Source of the DNA: Shewanella chilikensis
GTDB taxonomy: Bacteria; Pseudomonadota; Gammaproteobacteria; Enterobacterales; Shewanellaceae
NCBI RefSeq assembly: GCF_002836945.1
Contig: NZ_NIJM01000005.1
Span: 59,478 to 123,477, forward strand
Length of the DNA: 64,000 nucleotides
Direction: 5' to 3'
Each line of letters opens with the position of its first letter. Within the stretch, counting starts at the first letter, position 1. The translations under genes and the position numbers were made by a program. Positions 33,968-42,382 of the stretch are shown here, one piece after another. A model generated the notes under the pieces. It saw only the letters and a program-made list of their open reading frames with translations, was not told the DNA's origin and did not search any database.

Positions 33968-36420
33968 TGGAATGGACGCTGGCATGGCGCCTGTTTCGCC
34001 GCGAACTCAAGCAAGGGCAGTTGGTATTGATTGTGCTGGCCTTGACTCTGGCGGTGTTGTCTGTCACCGGTCTGGCCCGGGTCAGTGACAGATTGCAGCT
34101 CGCCATCAATGGCCAGGCGGCCAAGTTTATTGCCGCCGACCGAATCATTAATTCACCCGTCCCCATAGATGCAGGCATACTGCAGCAGGCCAACGCGTTA
34201 GGGCTGAAGCAATCGCATAGTTTGCAGTTCAACTCTATGGTTTACAGCGGTGATGCCTTTCAATTGGTCACTGTCAGGGCGGTTGATAATGCCTATCCGC
34301 TCAAGGGCAAAATTGTCTTGCGCCAAGGGGAAACCAGTACCTTGCCGCAGCCTGGTGAATTGTGGTTCGAAATGCGTCTTGGGGGATTGCTGGGGTATCC
34401 CAAGAGTGTTGAGCTGGGTAACGCCCAGATGGCGTTGACCAAGGAGATAGACAGGCTGCCCGATGCCGGTTTCAATCTATTTGCTTCTTCCCCCCTGGTG
34501 TTGATGCGCCTTGATGATGTGGCGGCAACCGGGGTCATTCAGCCCGGCAGCCGGGTGACATATCTTTATCAGTTTGTCGGGAACAACCAGGCGCTGAGCC
34601 GTTTTGAAGAATATGCCAAGCCACTGCTGACCAGTAGCCAACGTTGGGTGGATGTACAATCCGGCGATTCGCCGATTGCCGGGGCGGTGCAGCGGGCAGA
34701 GCGATTCTTGCTGTTAGCGAGCTTATTGGGGATAGCCCTTGCCTGCGCCGCCATCGGCATTGCCGCCCAGCGTTATTGTCAGCGTCACTATGATGTGGTT
34801 GCCATGCTGAAAACCTTTGGCGCCAGTGCAAGACAAATCCGTTTATTGTTCGGTCTGCACCTGCTGCTGGTGACCTTTCTTGGAGTGATCTTGGGGATCT
34901 TCGGTGGCCTGGTGCTGGATTATCTTATCAGCCGAGCCTTGCCTGCGGAAATTGCCGCCTATTCTCCGCCTATGTTCAGACCGCTTCTCTTGGGGCTGGC
35001 TACAGGGTTTATCAGCGCCTTTATGTTCAGTGCCTATCCGCTGATGCGGCTGCTGGCTATTCCGCCGCTCAGGGTGTTGCAACGCCAGCTTGAAGGAATA
35101 CGTCTGGGTATGTGGTTGCATCTGCTGCTGAGTTTGGCGGCTATGGGATTGCTCGGCTGGCTTTACTCGCGCTCTTTGCCTTTAACTCTGACCGTGGTGG
35201 CCAGTGTGGTGTTGCTCGGGGTGCTGCTCAGCCTGATGGGTTTTTTGTTAATCCGCCTGGGGCAGAGTGTTGGTATGCGCACGACCAACCCCTTGTCGCT
35301 GGCACTGGCGGGCCTTCGGCGCCGCGCCAGACAAAACGCTGTACAACTGGTGGGCTTTTCCAGCGCCTTGGTGTTATTGCTGACCATAATGGCGTTGCGT
35401 CAGGACTTGCTCAGCGAATGGCAGAAGCAGTTGCCTGAGGATGCGCCGAACTATTTTCTGGTTAACATAGCCCCGGACGAAGTAGAGCCGCTGGCGGACT
35501 TTATGGCTCAGCGCCAGATTGCTGCCACAGATATCTATCCTGTTATCCGCGGTCGGCTCAGCGCCATCAATGGTGAGGAGGTGATCACTGCCGAAGAGCA
35601 GGAACAGGGGCAGAGAGGGCGCCTTGGGATTTCAAGGGAGCTGAATCTCACCTGGCGAAATACCTTGCCGCCCAACAATGAGATCCTTGACGGCCATTTT
35701 AATCGGCAAACCGATGACGTGTCGGTGGAGTCCGGGGTGGCCGAGCGTTTGGGAATTACTGTTGGAGACAGCCTGAGTTTTGTTATCGATAACCAAACGC
35801 TGACTGTCAAGGTGGCCAGTATTCGTTCTGTGCAGTGGGAAACTTTGCAACCCAACTTCTTTATGATTTTCAGTCAGGAAGCCTTGGCGCCATTTGCTTA
35901 TACCTCAATGGCCAGTTTTCATCTGGATGATGGTCAAAAGGCCGTTGTGCTTGAGATTATCCGTAATTTCCCCACTGTCTCCATCATAGATGTGGGGGCC
36001 ATGGTGGTTCAGCTCAAAGAGATAGTCGCCCAGGTCTCTTTGGCGCTGACGCTGGTGTTGGTGCTGGTGGTATTGGCCAGTGCCCTGGTGATGATAGCGC
36101 AGACCGAAGCCGGCATGGCCAGTCGCCAACGAGAGCTGGCGGTTCTACGCACCTTTGGCGCGCCGGGAAGCTTGCTTAAGCTTGCCACGGCGTTGGAGTT
36201 TGCACTGCTAGGTGCCGTGGCAGGCATTCTGGCGGTCACAGTGGCGGAGTTTGCGCTCTGGCTTTTGAAAACTCAGGTGTTTGAACTCAGAGTCAGTCCT
36301 CACTGGCAATGGTGGCTGTTGGCTCCCCTCAGTGGCGCCTTGTTGGTGGCACTACTTGGCTTGTGGCGTTGTCGCAGTCTGCTGCAAAAGTCCTGTGGTG
36401 AGCTGTTAAGGCTGGAGTAG
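33967..36420 (+). CDS. ybbP: FtsX-like ABC permease (YbbP-like)
   Basis: 817 residues, close to E. coli YbbP (804). There is an N-terminal membrane helix (LVLIVLALTLAVLSVTGLARVSDRL) and a large periplasmic domain (about 45-250). Two FtsX cores follow, near 255-345 (LLASLLGIALACAAIGIAAQRYCQRHYDVVAMLKTFGAS) and 690-810 (LALTLVLVLVVLASALVMIAQTEAGMASRQRELAVLRTFGA), separated by further helices and a second periplasmic domain. The two R/E..VLRTFGA coupling helices contact the ATPase. It forms one operon with the upstream ATPase. Confidence 0.92.
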   Translation: MEWTLAWRLFRRELKQGQLVLIVLALTLAVLSVTGLARVSDRLQLAINGQAAKFIAADRIINSPVPIDAGILQQANALGLKQSHSLQFNSMVYSGDAFQLVTVRAVDNAYPLKGKIVLRQGETSTLPQPGELWFEMRLGGLLGYPKSVELGNAQMALTKEIDRLPDAGFNLFASSPLVLMRLDDVAATGVIQPGSRVTYLYQFVGNNQALSRFEEYAKPLLTSSQRWVDVQSGDSPIAGAVQRAERFLLLASLLGIALACAAIGIAAQRYCQRHYDVVAMLKTFGASARQIRLLFGLHLLLVTFLGVILGIFGGLVLDYLISRALPAEIAAYSPPMFRPLLLGLATGFISAFMFSAYPLMRLLAIPPLRVLQRQLEGIRLGMWLHLLLSLAAMGLLGWLYSRSLPLTLTVVASVVLLGVLLSLMGFLLIRLGQSVGMRTTNPLSLALAGLRRRARQNAVQLVGFSSALVLLLTIMALRQDLLSEWQKQLPEDAPNYFLVNIAPDEVEPLADFMAQRQIAATDIYPVIRGRLSAINGEEVITAEEQEQGQRGRLGISRELNLTWRNTLPPNNEILDGHFNRQTDDVSVESGVAERLGITVGDSLSFVIDNQTLTVKVASIRSVQWETLQPNFFMIFSQEALAPFAYTSMASFHLDDGQKAVVLEIIRNFPTVSIIDVGAMVVQLKEIVAQVSLALTLVLVLVVLASALVMIAQTEAGMASRQRELAVLRTFGAPGSLLKLATALEFALLGAVAGILAVTVAEFALWLLKTQVFELRVSPHWQWWLLAPLSGALLVALLGLWRCRSLLQKSCGELLRLE

Positions 36421-36584
36421 CGCCAGGGGATAGGTTGTCAGGCAATTTTGTCGAACCATTTTTTTGCCTGGCTCGGGTGGCGAATTACTGACCTTTTGCT
36501 GTTATTTTGAGCGTTGCTGGGGTAGTATTCCGACTTTCTTTTGGACAGTGAAGGGATGCGCTGCAACAAGTGAGGTGAGGCGAG

Positions 36585-36803
36585 TTGACACTGATACTGG
36601 CAGGCGCGATGGCTTTGGCGGGGACTATGGGCGTCTCCGCTTACACTTTGGGACATTCAGCCTTCAAGGCAGGAATGGGGGTTAAACGTTGGGTGGCTGC
36701 CGGGTTGTTTTTGGGACCCGCCGCCATGTTGTTATTTAATGCACATAGGCAATTGGCGCACCGCAAAACCACTCGACCCGGCGATAGCAAGCATGCTTTC
36801 TAG
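36585..36803 (+). CDS. Small two-helix membrane protein
   Basis: 72 residues from TTG 36585 (GAGG upstream; ATG 36609 is an alternative giving 64). Two hydrophobic segments (LILAGAMALAGTMGVSAYTLGHSAF and VKRWVAAGLFLGPAAMLLFNAHRQLAHRK), the second ending in a basic cluster. The LGPxA..LFN.HR.LA.R pattern looks like a conserved small membrane protein of this genus, but I know no function. A shared terminator at 36833 follows. Confidence 0.65.
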   Translation: MTLILAGAMALAGTMGVSAYTLGHSAFKAGMGVKRWVAAGLFLGPAAMLLFNAHRQLAHRKTTRPGDSKHAF

Positions 36804-36832
36804 AGTTGTCTATTGATTCCAAATCACAGCAA

Positions 36833-36860
36833 AAGGGAGCATAAATGCTCCCTTGTTTTT
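36833..36860. terminator. Bidirectional terminator
   Basis: AAGGGAGCAT-AA-ATGCTCCCTT perfect stem, T-run on the plus strand and A-run before it, between the convergent small membrane protein and micro-gene. Confidence 0.85.
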
Positions 36861-36871
36861 TCGCTGTTCCA

Positions 36872-36988
36872 TTAGTTCCACCAGCCTCTGGCTGGCACCA
36901 CTTCCAGGTGACACAGACCCTCCGGCAGTTTCACTCTTTTACGCTCTGGTTTGGTTAGACCCAATAACTTTTTGATTGATATGATCAT
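36872..36988 (-). CDS. 38-residue peptide gene downstream of the repeat protein
   Basis: The reading frame starts at ATG 36988 with GGAGG seven bases upstream and ends TAA at 36872, 12 bp before the terminator. The product has a basic amphipathic N-terminus (MIISIKKLLGLTKPERKRVK), then LPEGLCHLEVVPARGWWN with one Cys, one His and a Trp-Trp-Asn end. It carries no signal peptide. The quality of the ribosome-binding site and the position 23 bp after the repeat-protein stop argue for a real cotranscribed micro-gene. I recognise no family. A regulatory, toxin-like or modified peptide are all possible. Confidence 0.55.
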   Translation of the reverse strand: MIISIKKLLGLTKPERKRVKLPEGLCHLEVVPARGWWN

Positions 36989-37011
36989 AATTAGTCCTCC
37001 AAGGCCCGGGG

Positions 37012-37647
37012 TCAGGCGTATATAAATTTCACATTAGGCGCGGCGGCCAGCTCGACAGGTTTGAACTTCACGTTCGGGGCTGCGGCCAGCTCGACAGGCT
37101 TGAATTTCACATTAGGGGCGGCGGCCAGCTCGACAGGCTTGAACTTCACATTAGGGGCGGCGGCCAGCTCGACAGGTTTGAACTTCACGTTCGGGGCGGC
37201 GGCCAGCTCGACAGGTTTGAACTTCACATTAGGCGCGGCGGCCAGCTCGACAGGTTTGAACTTCACATTAGGGGCGGCGGCCAGCTCAACAGGTTTGAAC
37301 TTCACGTTCGGGGCTGCGGCCAGCTCAACAGGCTTGAATTTTACGTTCGGAGCAGCAGCCAGCTCAACAGGCTTGAATTTTACGTTCGGAGCAGCAGCCA
37401 GCTCGACAGGCTTGAATTTCACGTTCGGAGCAGCAGCGAGCTCTACAGGCTTGAATTTCACGTTTGGAGCAGCAGCCAGCTCGACAGGCTTGAATTTCAC
37501 GTTCGGAGCAGCAGCCAGCTCGACAGGCTTGAACTTCACATTAGGCGCGGCAGCAAGTTCAACAGGTTTGAATTTGACGTTTGGTGCAGCGGCAAAAGCC
37601 AGTGAACTGGTAACAACGGCGGCGGTAGCAACTATAAATTTAATCAT
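37012..37647 (-). CDS. Secreted protein of 14 perfect 13-residue repeats
   Basis: 211 residues. A signal peptide of 19 residues (MIKFIVATAAVVTSSLAFA) is followed by fourteen identical units AAPNVKFKPVELA and a truncated fifteenth ending in AAPNVKFIYA. Each unit has two Lys and one Glu, so the mature protein is basic, with no Cys, Trp or His. Alternating V-K-F-K-P-V-E-L suggests short beta strands with Pro turns. The DNA units differ at many silent positions (CCG AAC versus CCT AAT, AAG versus AAA) yet the amino acids never change. The ribosome-binding site (GAGAGAGA) lies in a perfect 13-bp inverted repeat. Upstream on the same strand is a c-di-GMP sensor gene. I recognise no family. Confidence 0.85.
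   Translation of the reverse strand: MIKFIVATAAVVTSSLAFAAAPNVKFKPVELAAAPNVKFKPVELAAAPNVKFKPVELAAAPNVKFKPVELAAAPNVKFKPVELAAAPNVKFKPVELAAAPNVKFKPVELAAAPNVKFKPVELAAAPNVKFKPVELAAAPNVKFKPVELAAAPNVKFKPVELAAAPNVKFKPVELAAAPNVKFKPVELAAAPNVKFKPVELAAAPNVKFIYA
37045..37590 (-). repeat. Fourteen in-frame 39-bp tandem repeats
   Basis: Contiguous 39-bp units with no spacers encode the 13-residue repeat. The units fall into sequence types: those toward the 5' end of the gene favour GCAGCAGCC and AACGTG forms, those toward the 3' end GCGGCGGCC with mixed AAT/AAC. This suggests block duplication and conversion. Confidence 0.92.
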
Positions 37648-37651
37648 TATC

Positions 37652-37712
37652 TTATCTCTCTCAGGGTAGTGGTAACAGTCAGCGGTTAACTTCTTGACGC
37701 TGAGAGAGATAA
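37652..37712 (-). promoter_or_regulatory. Leader hairpin masking the ribosome-binding site
   Basis: TTATCTCTCTCAG (37652-37664) and CTGAGAGAGATAA (37700-37712) are exact complements 35 bp apart. In the minus-strand mRNA the 3' arm contains the purine-rich ribosome-binding site, eight bases before the repeat-protein ATG. Pairing would block initiation. Confidence 0.7.
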
Positions 37713-37801
37713 AGCAGGAGTCATGCCAGAAATGTTGTCTTAACTTTAAATTGATTTTTCTTTGATGACTTTTTGGTTTTTATGCTGTTCGAACTTGGTT
37801 G

Positions 37802-40800
37802 CTAAATTGTGTTCTTTTTACTTGATAATTCAGGCATATTTTGTTTCAAATATTCAGAAAATTCAGCCTCAGAAACCGCCTTGCTATAAATAAACCCTTG
37901 TATTTCTTCACAATTTAATGCTTTTAAAATACTCAGCTGTGAGGGTTCTTCTACGCCTTCGCCCACAACGGAAAGCCCCATATTGTGGGCTATGGTGATG
38001 ATGGAGTCGACCATCTTTAAATCTCTGTCCGATTTATCGATATCGTCAACAAAGGCTTTATCTATTTTCAAGCTGTGAATGGGGAATCGCTTCAGATACG
38101 ACAGGGACGAATAGCCGGTGCCAAAGTCATCAAGTGCCAGACAGACTCCCATTTTTGCCAGTTGTTGCATGACTTTAATGGCTTTTTCAGGATGCTTGAT
38201 AACAGTCCCTTCAGTGATTTCCAGTTCCAGATTAGCAGCAGGTAGGCGTGTCAGACGTAAAATTGACGCGATTCTTTGCTGCAGATCGGGTAGGGCGAAT
38301 TGTCGCGACGACAAATTGACAGCCACACGGCCATCAAACAATCCCTGTTCACGCCACTGCTGGGCGGCAAAGCAGGCTTTGCGCATAACAAGGTCGCCTA
38401 TTTCAATAATTAGACCATTTTCCTCTGCCAGCGGAATAAAATCATTGGGTGGGATTAATCCATGCTGAGGATGATTCAAGCGGACCAAGGCCTCCATACC
38501 CGACACTAAACCGCTACGCAGATTTATTTTGGGCTGGTAATAGACTTCAAACAGATCGTCTTTCAGGCCTTCGCGGATGAGATTCTCTACCTCCAACTGC
38601 CTAATTGCATTGCGGTTCAAGGATTCAGAGTAGAACTGATAGCGGTTACCTCCGGCAGACTTGGCATGGTACATGGCAATATCGGCCTTTCTCAGCAGTG
38701 CCTGCTCATTTTGCTCGTCTTCGGGATAAAGCACTATGCCTATACTAACGCCGACAACCAGTTGTTCGCCTACCAGTTCAAAGGCTTGACCGAAGGCGTC
38801 TATGACCCGGTTGGCTATCACTGCACTGGAACCTATGTCCGGATTCTTGTCCACCAGAATGGCAAATTCATCCCCACCTAGGCGATAAAGATTGGTGTGT
38901 CCGGGTATAGATTGCTGCAGCCTCTGTGCAACCAGGATCAAAAGCTCATCACCTATCTGGTGACCAAGTGAATCATTGATTTTTTTGAAATTATCCAGGT
39001 CAAGCACCATCAGGGTGTGGTGATGATCTTTCTTCACCAGGTTGCCCAGGGTGACTTGCAAGTTGGAGCGGTTGGGAAGACCGGTCAGGAGATCATTGTT
39101 GGTGAGCTTACGCAGCTCTTCTTCCTGCTGTTTACGACGGGAGATATCGGAAAACACCCCAACATAATGGGTCAGGATCCCTTGCTCATCGTAAATCGCA
39201 TCTATGGTGAGCTCCATCAGGAACTCTGAACCGTCGCCCTTAATGGCTTCTATATCGTTACTCCAGCGGCCGTATTGCTGCAATAACTGCTTTATTTGTT
39301 GATTGTAATTGTCAGGATAACGGCTGAATTGCAGCGTTGTGCCCAGCAACTGGTTGCGGCTGTGTTGGGTGAGTTCACAGCAGGCTTCGTTAACCTCAAC
39401 ATAATGGAAATCGGCATCCAGAATAAACATGCCTTCCGAGATATTCTCTATCGCCCGCTCGAATAGGCGTAGCTGCTCTTCTGCTGTCTTGAAACTGTTG
39501 ATGTTTTTGATGGTTCCCGTCATACGCAGGGCATTGTCATGCTCATCCCGCTCAACAATTTTGGCTCTGTCGAGGATCCACAGCCATTCACCATTTTTGC
39601 TTTTAACCCTGTAGGTTGCTTCAAAATGATCTGTTTCACCGTAAAAGTGTTTGTTGAGTGCTTCTCTTACCCGCTCTCTATCTTGAGGGTGAATATTGCT
39701 CTCTTCACCATGATGGCCGGAACGCTGGCCGTCGCGGGGAAACTCGAGGGAGCCCCAGATATTGGAGCGGTATATCTGACCCGTTTCTATATCCCAGTCC
39801 CACATTTCATCACCACTACCCCAGAGGGAGAGCTTTAGCCTCTCCTCACTCAAGGCTATTTGGCGCTGGATCTCTCTCTTGCGCAGCACGGCTTTGGTGA
39901 TAACCGTCAGTATTAGCAGCATTATCAAAACATAGAGCGCCTTGGCAATGTTGGAGAGCCACCAAGGCGGGGTTATTTCTACTTGGAGTTCGGTATTTTG
40001 GCCTTTTTTACCTGTGATGGGATCTATTGCTCTGAGCTGAAAGGTGTAGCTTCCGGGAGAAAGATTGGTATAGGTTGCAGAATTAATGCCTTTGGAGCTG
40101 ATCCAGTCGTCAGAAAGCCCTTGTAGCCGGTACTCGTACTCGAGTTTAATATGAGAATACTTGGGGCTATTGAATCTAAGAGTGAAGGGGTAATCGGAGT
40201 ATTTTAGTTTGATCTCATTTGACAGCGAAAGAACTGAGGAGAGTTTACTATTATCGACGAATTGGGGGATATTAAATATCAATAGTTCATTGAGGTTGGC
40301 TTTTGGCGCATGACTATTTTTGAAGTTAACAATGTCATTGGGTGAAATAATGGTTAACCCGGAGATCCCTCCCAGTAGGAATCCATTTCTCCAAGTTGAA
40401 GCGCTTTGTGTATTGTATTCATATTGACTACCGAAATCTTCATTTAAAAGATATGTTTCACCAGAGGTTCCTATTATTACTTTTCTGATGGATGTGGCAA
40501 CATAATTACCATCAGAATCAGTTGCGATTGAGTAAATGGGACTGTTGGCGATATACGTTGTTGATATTTTTTTTGTGGCTTTATCGTAGAATTTTAGGCC
40601 TGTCCCAGTGCCTAAGTATGTGCCTGATTTTGTTGGTGCGATGCTGTAAGTGATCTCATCACTAAAAATATGTTTGACGCCTGTAGTGTTACTGGCAGTA
40701 AAGACACCAACTTGAGTTGCGATATAAAGTTGATTGCTTTCGTAAGCAATGTTGAATATTGATGGCTTTTCACTTATTTCATATTGGCTGACGATGCCGA

Positions 40801-42094
40801 GTGTTTTTACATCAACTTCATGTATTAGGGAATTTGCAGTACTTATTGCAATTCGTGTTTCATCCTCATTGACAGCTAATGCGACTATAGGGCTATCAAT
40901 TATTTGATACCGTGTTCCAGTATTGACATTTATAGCATACAATCCATTTAGAGAGCCGTAGAAAATAGTGTCATTTACAAGTCCTGCTGTTTTGGGGCCT
41001 TTTAGTCCTGTATCAACAGATAAGATCACGTTGAGGTCTTCATTCAGCAGTTTAAGAACTTGTGTGTCATCTGATATTAGAAGGTCTTTTTTCTGGTTTT
41101 TTTGTATATTCCAGACGCTTTGAGTATTACTGGCAAGAGTCGAAGCGAGTTGGCTTTTAATATCTATCGCAGAAAACCCTTTATTGAGAGATGGAATGTA
41201 AATGCGGCCTTTTTCTGCATAAATGAAACTCATTGACGTAGAGAGAGCCACATCCTTGATTAGACCTAGAAACTTTTCTTCTCCTTTAGATGAAATGTTG
41301 AATACTTTGTTATTTTTTAAGGCGTATAAGTCATTTCTCAAGCTGAATATGTTATTGTATTTTTCTACAGATATGCTTGTTAGTTTATTATCTTTCCATC
41401 TGTGTATACCATCTTCTTTTAAAATGTAAATGCATTCCGTTCCTTGGCTGATTGATATTGACTCTTTTGATATTAATTTACTTGCTTGCGAATCTTTATT
41501 TGTCTGATAGACAGAACCATCGTGATTGCGCGTTATATAAAGATTTTTGTAGGAGATAATCTGTTTTACATTAAGAAAATTTTCTGATTGCAATAATGTG
41601 ATTTTAGGGGTTGTAGTAGTTATCTGATCTACTTTAGCTATTTTGTCGTTGAGACCAACTAATATTGAATCTTCCATTCGTTGGAGAGACCAAACTGCAC
41701 TGTTCATACTGCTTATGGGTACAAAAGTGTTTTTTTCCTTATTATAGGTATAGAGACCATGGTTGGTGCCAACTAAAAGAAGGTCTTTGTGTGAGTATAA
41801 ACTTTGGATGAATGAACTTCTCAGACCAGTCCCGTCATTGGCGAAATATTGTTTGAACTCCTTGCCATCGAAACGGTTAAGACCATTGAGAGTTCCTACC
41901 CAGATATAACCATCCGAATCCTCGGTTATCGATGTGACTGTGCTTTGTGAGAGCCCTTCAGGAACGCCGTATGTTTCTGCTTTTAGAAGGATCGGAGCGG
42001 GAGTATCAATCAGAGGAAGTGCTGCAACTGTAGCCGGGACAAAGGCGATAACCAAACACCAGAGCATTGTGAGGTAGAGCAGGAAATTAGGCAT
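37802..42094 (-). CDS. Propeller-sensor GGDEF/EAL membrane protein
   Basis: 1430 residues. A signal anchor (MPNFLLYLTMLWCLVIAFVPATVAA), then a ~600-residue periplasmic region of two-component-regulator propeller repeats (DSDGYIWVGTLNGLNRFDG, LLLVGTNHGLYTYN), and a Y_Y_Y domain at about 640-715. A membrane helix (ALYVLIMLLILTVITKAVL) follows, then two PAS/PAC units, GGDEF (YRLGGDEFAIL) and EAL (MEALVRLNHP, LDDFGTGYSSLSYLKRFPI, VGEGVEEPSQL). Both GGDEF and EAL active-site motifs look intact, so it may make, degrade or switch c-di-GMP in response to a periplasmic ligand. Bases encoding the sensor half (about 40200-42094) are clearly more AT-rich than those encoding the catalytic half. The 154-bp gap to the repeat-protein gene carries the hairpin leader. 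Confidence 0.93.
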   Translation of the reverse strand: MPNFLLYLTMLWCLVIAFVPATVAALPLIDTPAPILLKAETYGVPEGLSQSTVTSITEDSDGYIWVGTLNGLNRFDGKEFKQYFANDGTGLRSSFIQSLYSHKDLLLVGTNHGLYTYNKEKNTFVPISSMNSAVWSLQRMEDSILVGLNDKIAKVDQITTTTPKITLLQSENFLNVKQIISYKNLYITRNHDGSVYQTNKDSQASKLISKESISISQGTECIYILKEDGIHRWKDNKLTSISVEKYNNIFSLRNDLYALKNNKVFNISSKGEEKFLGLIKDVALSTSMSFIYAEKGRIYIPSLNKGFSAIDIKSQLASTLASNTQSVWNIQKNQKKDLLISDDTQVLKLLNEDLNVILSVDTGLKGPKTAGLVNDTIFYGSLNGLYAINVNTGTRYQIIDSPIVALAVNEDETRIAISTANSLIHEVDVKTLGIVSQYEISEKPSIFNIAYESNQLYIATQVGVFTASNTTGVKHIFSDEITYSIAPTKSGTYLGTGTGLKFYDKATKKISTTYIANSPIYSIATDSDGNYVATSIRKVIIGTSGETYLLNEDFGSQYEYNTQSASTWRNGFLLGGISGLTIISPNDIVNFKNSHAPKANLNELLIFNIPQFVDNSKLSSVLSLSNEIKLKYSDYPFTLRFNSPKYSHIKLEYEYRLQGLSDDWISSKGINSATYTNLSPGSYTFQLRAIDPITGKKGQNTELQVEITPPWWLSNIAKALYVLIMLLILTVITKAVLRKREIQRQIALSEERLKLSLWGSGDEMWDWDIETGQIYRSNIWGSLEFPRDGQRSGHHGEESNIHPQDRERVREALNKHFYGETDHFEATYRVKSKNGEWLWILDRAKIVERDEHDNALRMTGTIKNINSFKTAEEQLRLFERAIENISEGMFILDADFHYVEVNEACCELTQHSRNQLLGTTLQFSRYPDNYNQQIKQLLQQYGRWSNDIEAIKGDGSEFLMELTIDAIYDEQGILTHYVGVFSDISRRKQQEEELRKLTNNDLLTGLPNRSNLQVTLGNLVKKDHHHTLMVLDLDNFKKINDSLGHQIGDELLILVAQRLQQSIPGHTNLYRLGGDEFAILVDKNPDIGSSAVIANRVIDAFGQAFELVGEQLVVGVSIGIVLYPEDEQNEQALLRKADIAMYHAKSAGGNRYQFYSESLNRNAIRQLEVENLIREGLKDDLFEVYYQPKINLRSGLVSGMEALVRLNHPQHGLIPPNDFIPLAEENGLIIEIGDLVMRKACFAAQQWREQGLFDGRVAVNLSSRQFALPDLQQRIASILRLTRLPAANLELEITEGTVIKHPEKAIKVMQQLAKMGVCLALDDFGTGYSSLSYLKRFPIHSLKIDKAFVDDIDKSDRDLKMVDSIITIAHNMGLSVVGEGVEEPSQLSILKALNCEEIQGFIYSKAVSEAEFSEYLKQNMPELSSKKNTI

Positions 42095-42382
42095 AAATTT
42101 AGTAAATTTTATAATGAGTGATGCCAGTATCGTGAGTGATAACTCTTTCAGAAAGTTACCTGATTGTCAAAATTAAACCTTTCTATCACATAAGCTTACC
42201 TCAAATTTGTTCAATGTCACTGTTGGCAGATTGAACTGTAATGACAGCTAGAAAGCACGCTGTGCTGATATTGAATATAATACCTTTTGTTTCCAGCTGC
42301 TGATTTACTTACTCTTGGGATAATCTGCGATACCGATTAGGGAAGAAAAAACTCCCCCGTTTAAGCAAGAGCAGCCCAGGGA

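Noticed and set aside
37045..37590. CRISPR array (regular 39-bp repeats)
   Set aside because: The units are contiguous with no spacers, vary at silent codon positions, and lie in frame in a signal-peptide protein.
37061..37669. Plus-strand 202-residue repetitive ORF (FTFGAAASSTGLN units)
   Set aside because: It is the antisense mirror of the minus-strand repeat gene. It has no signal peptide or ribosome-binding site, while the minus strand has both.
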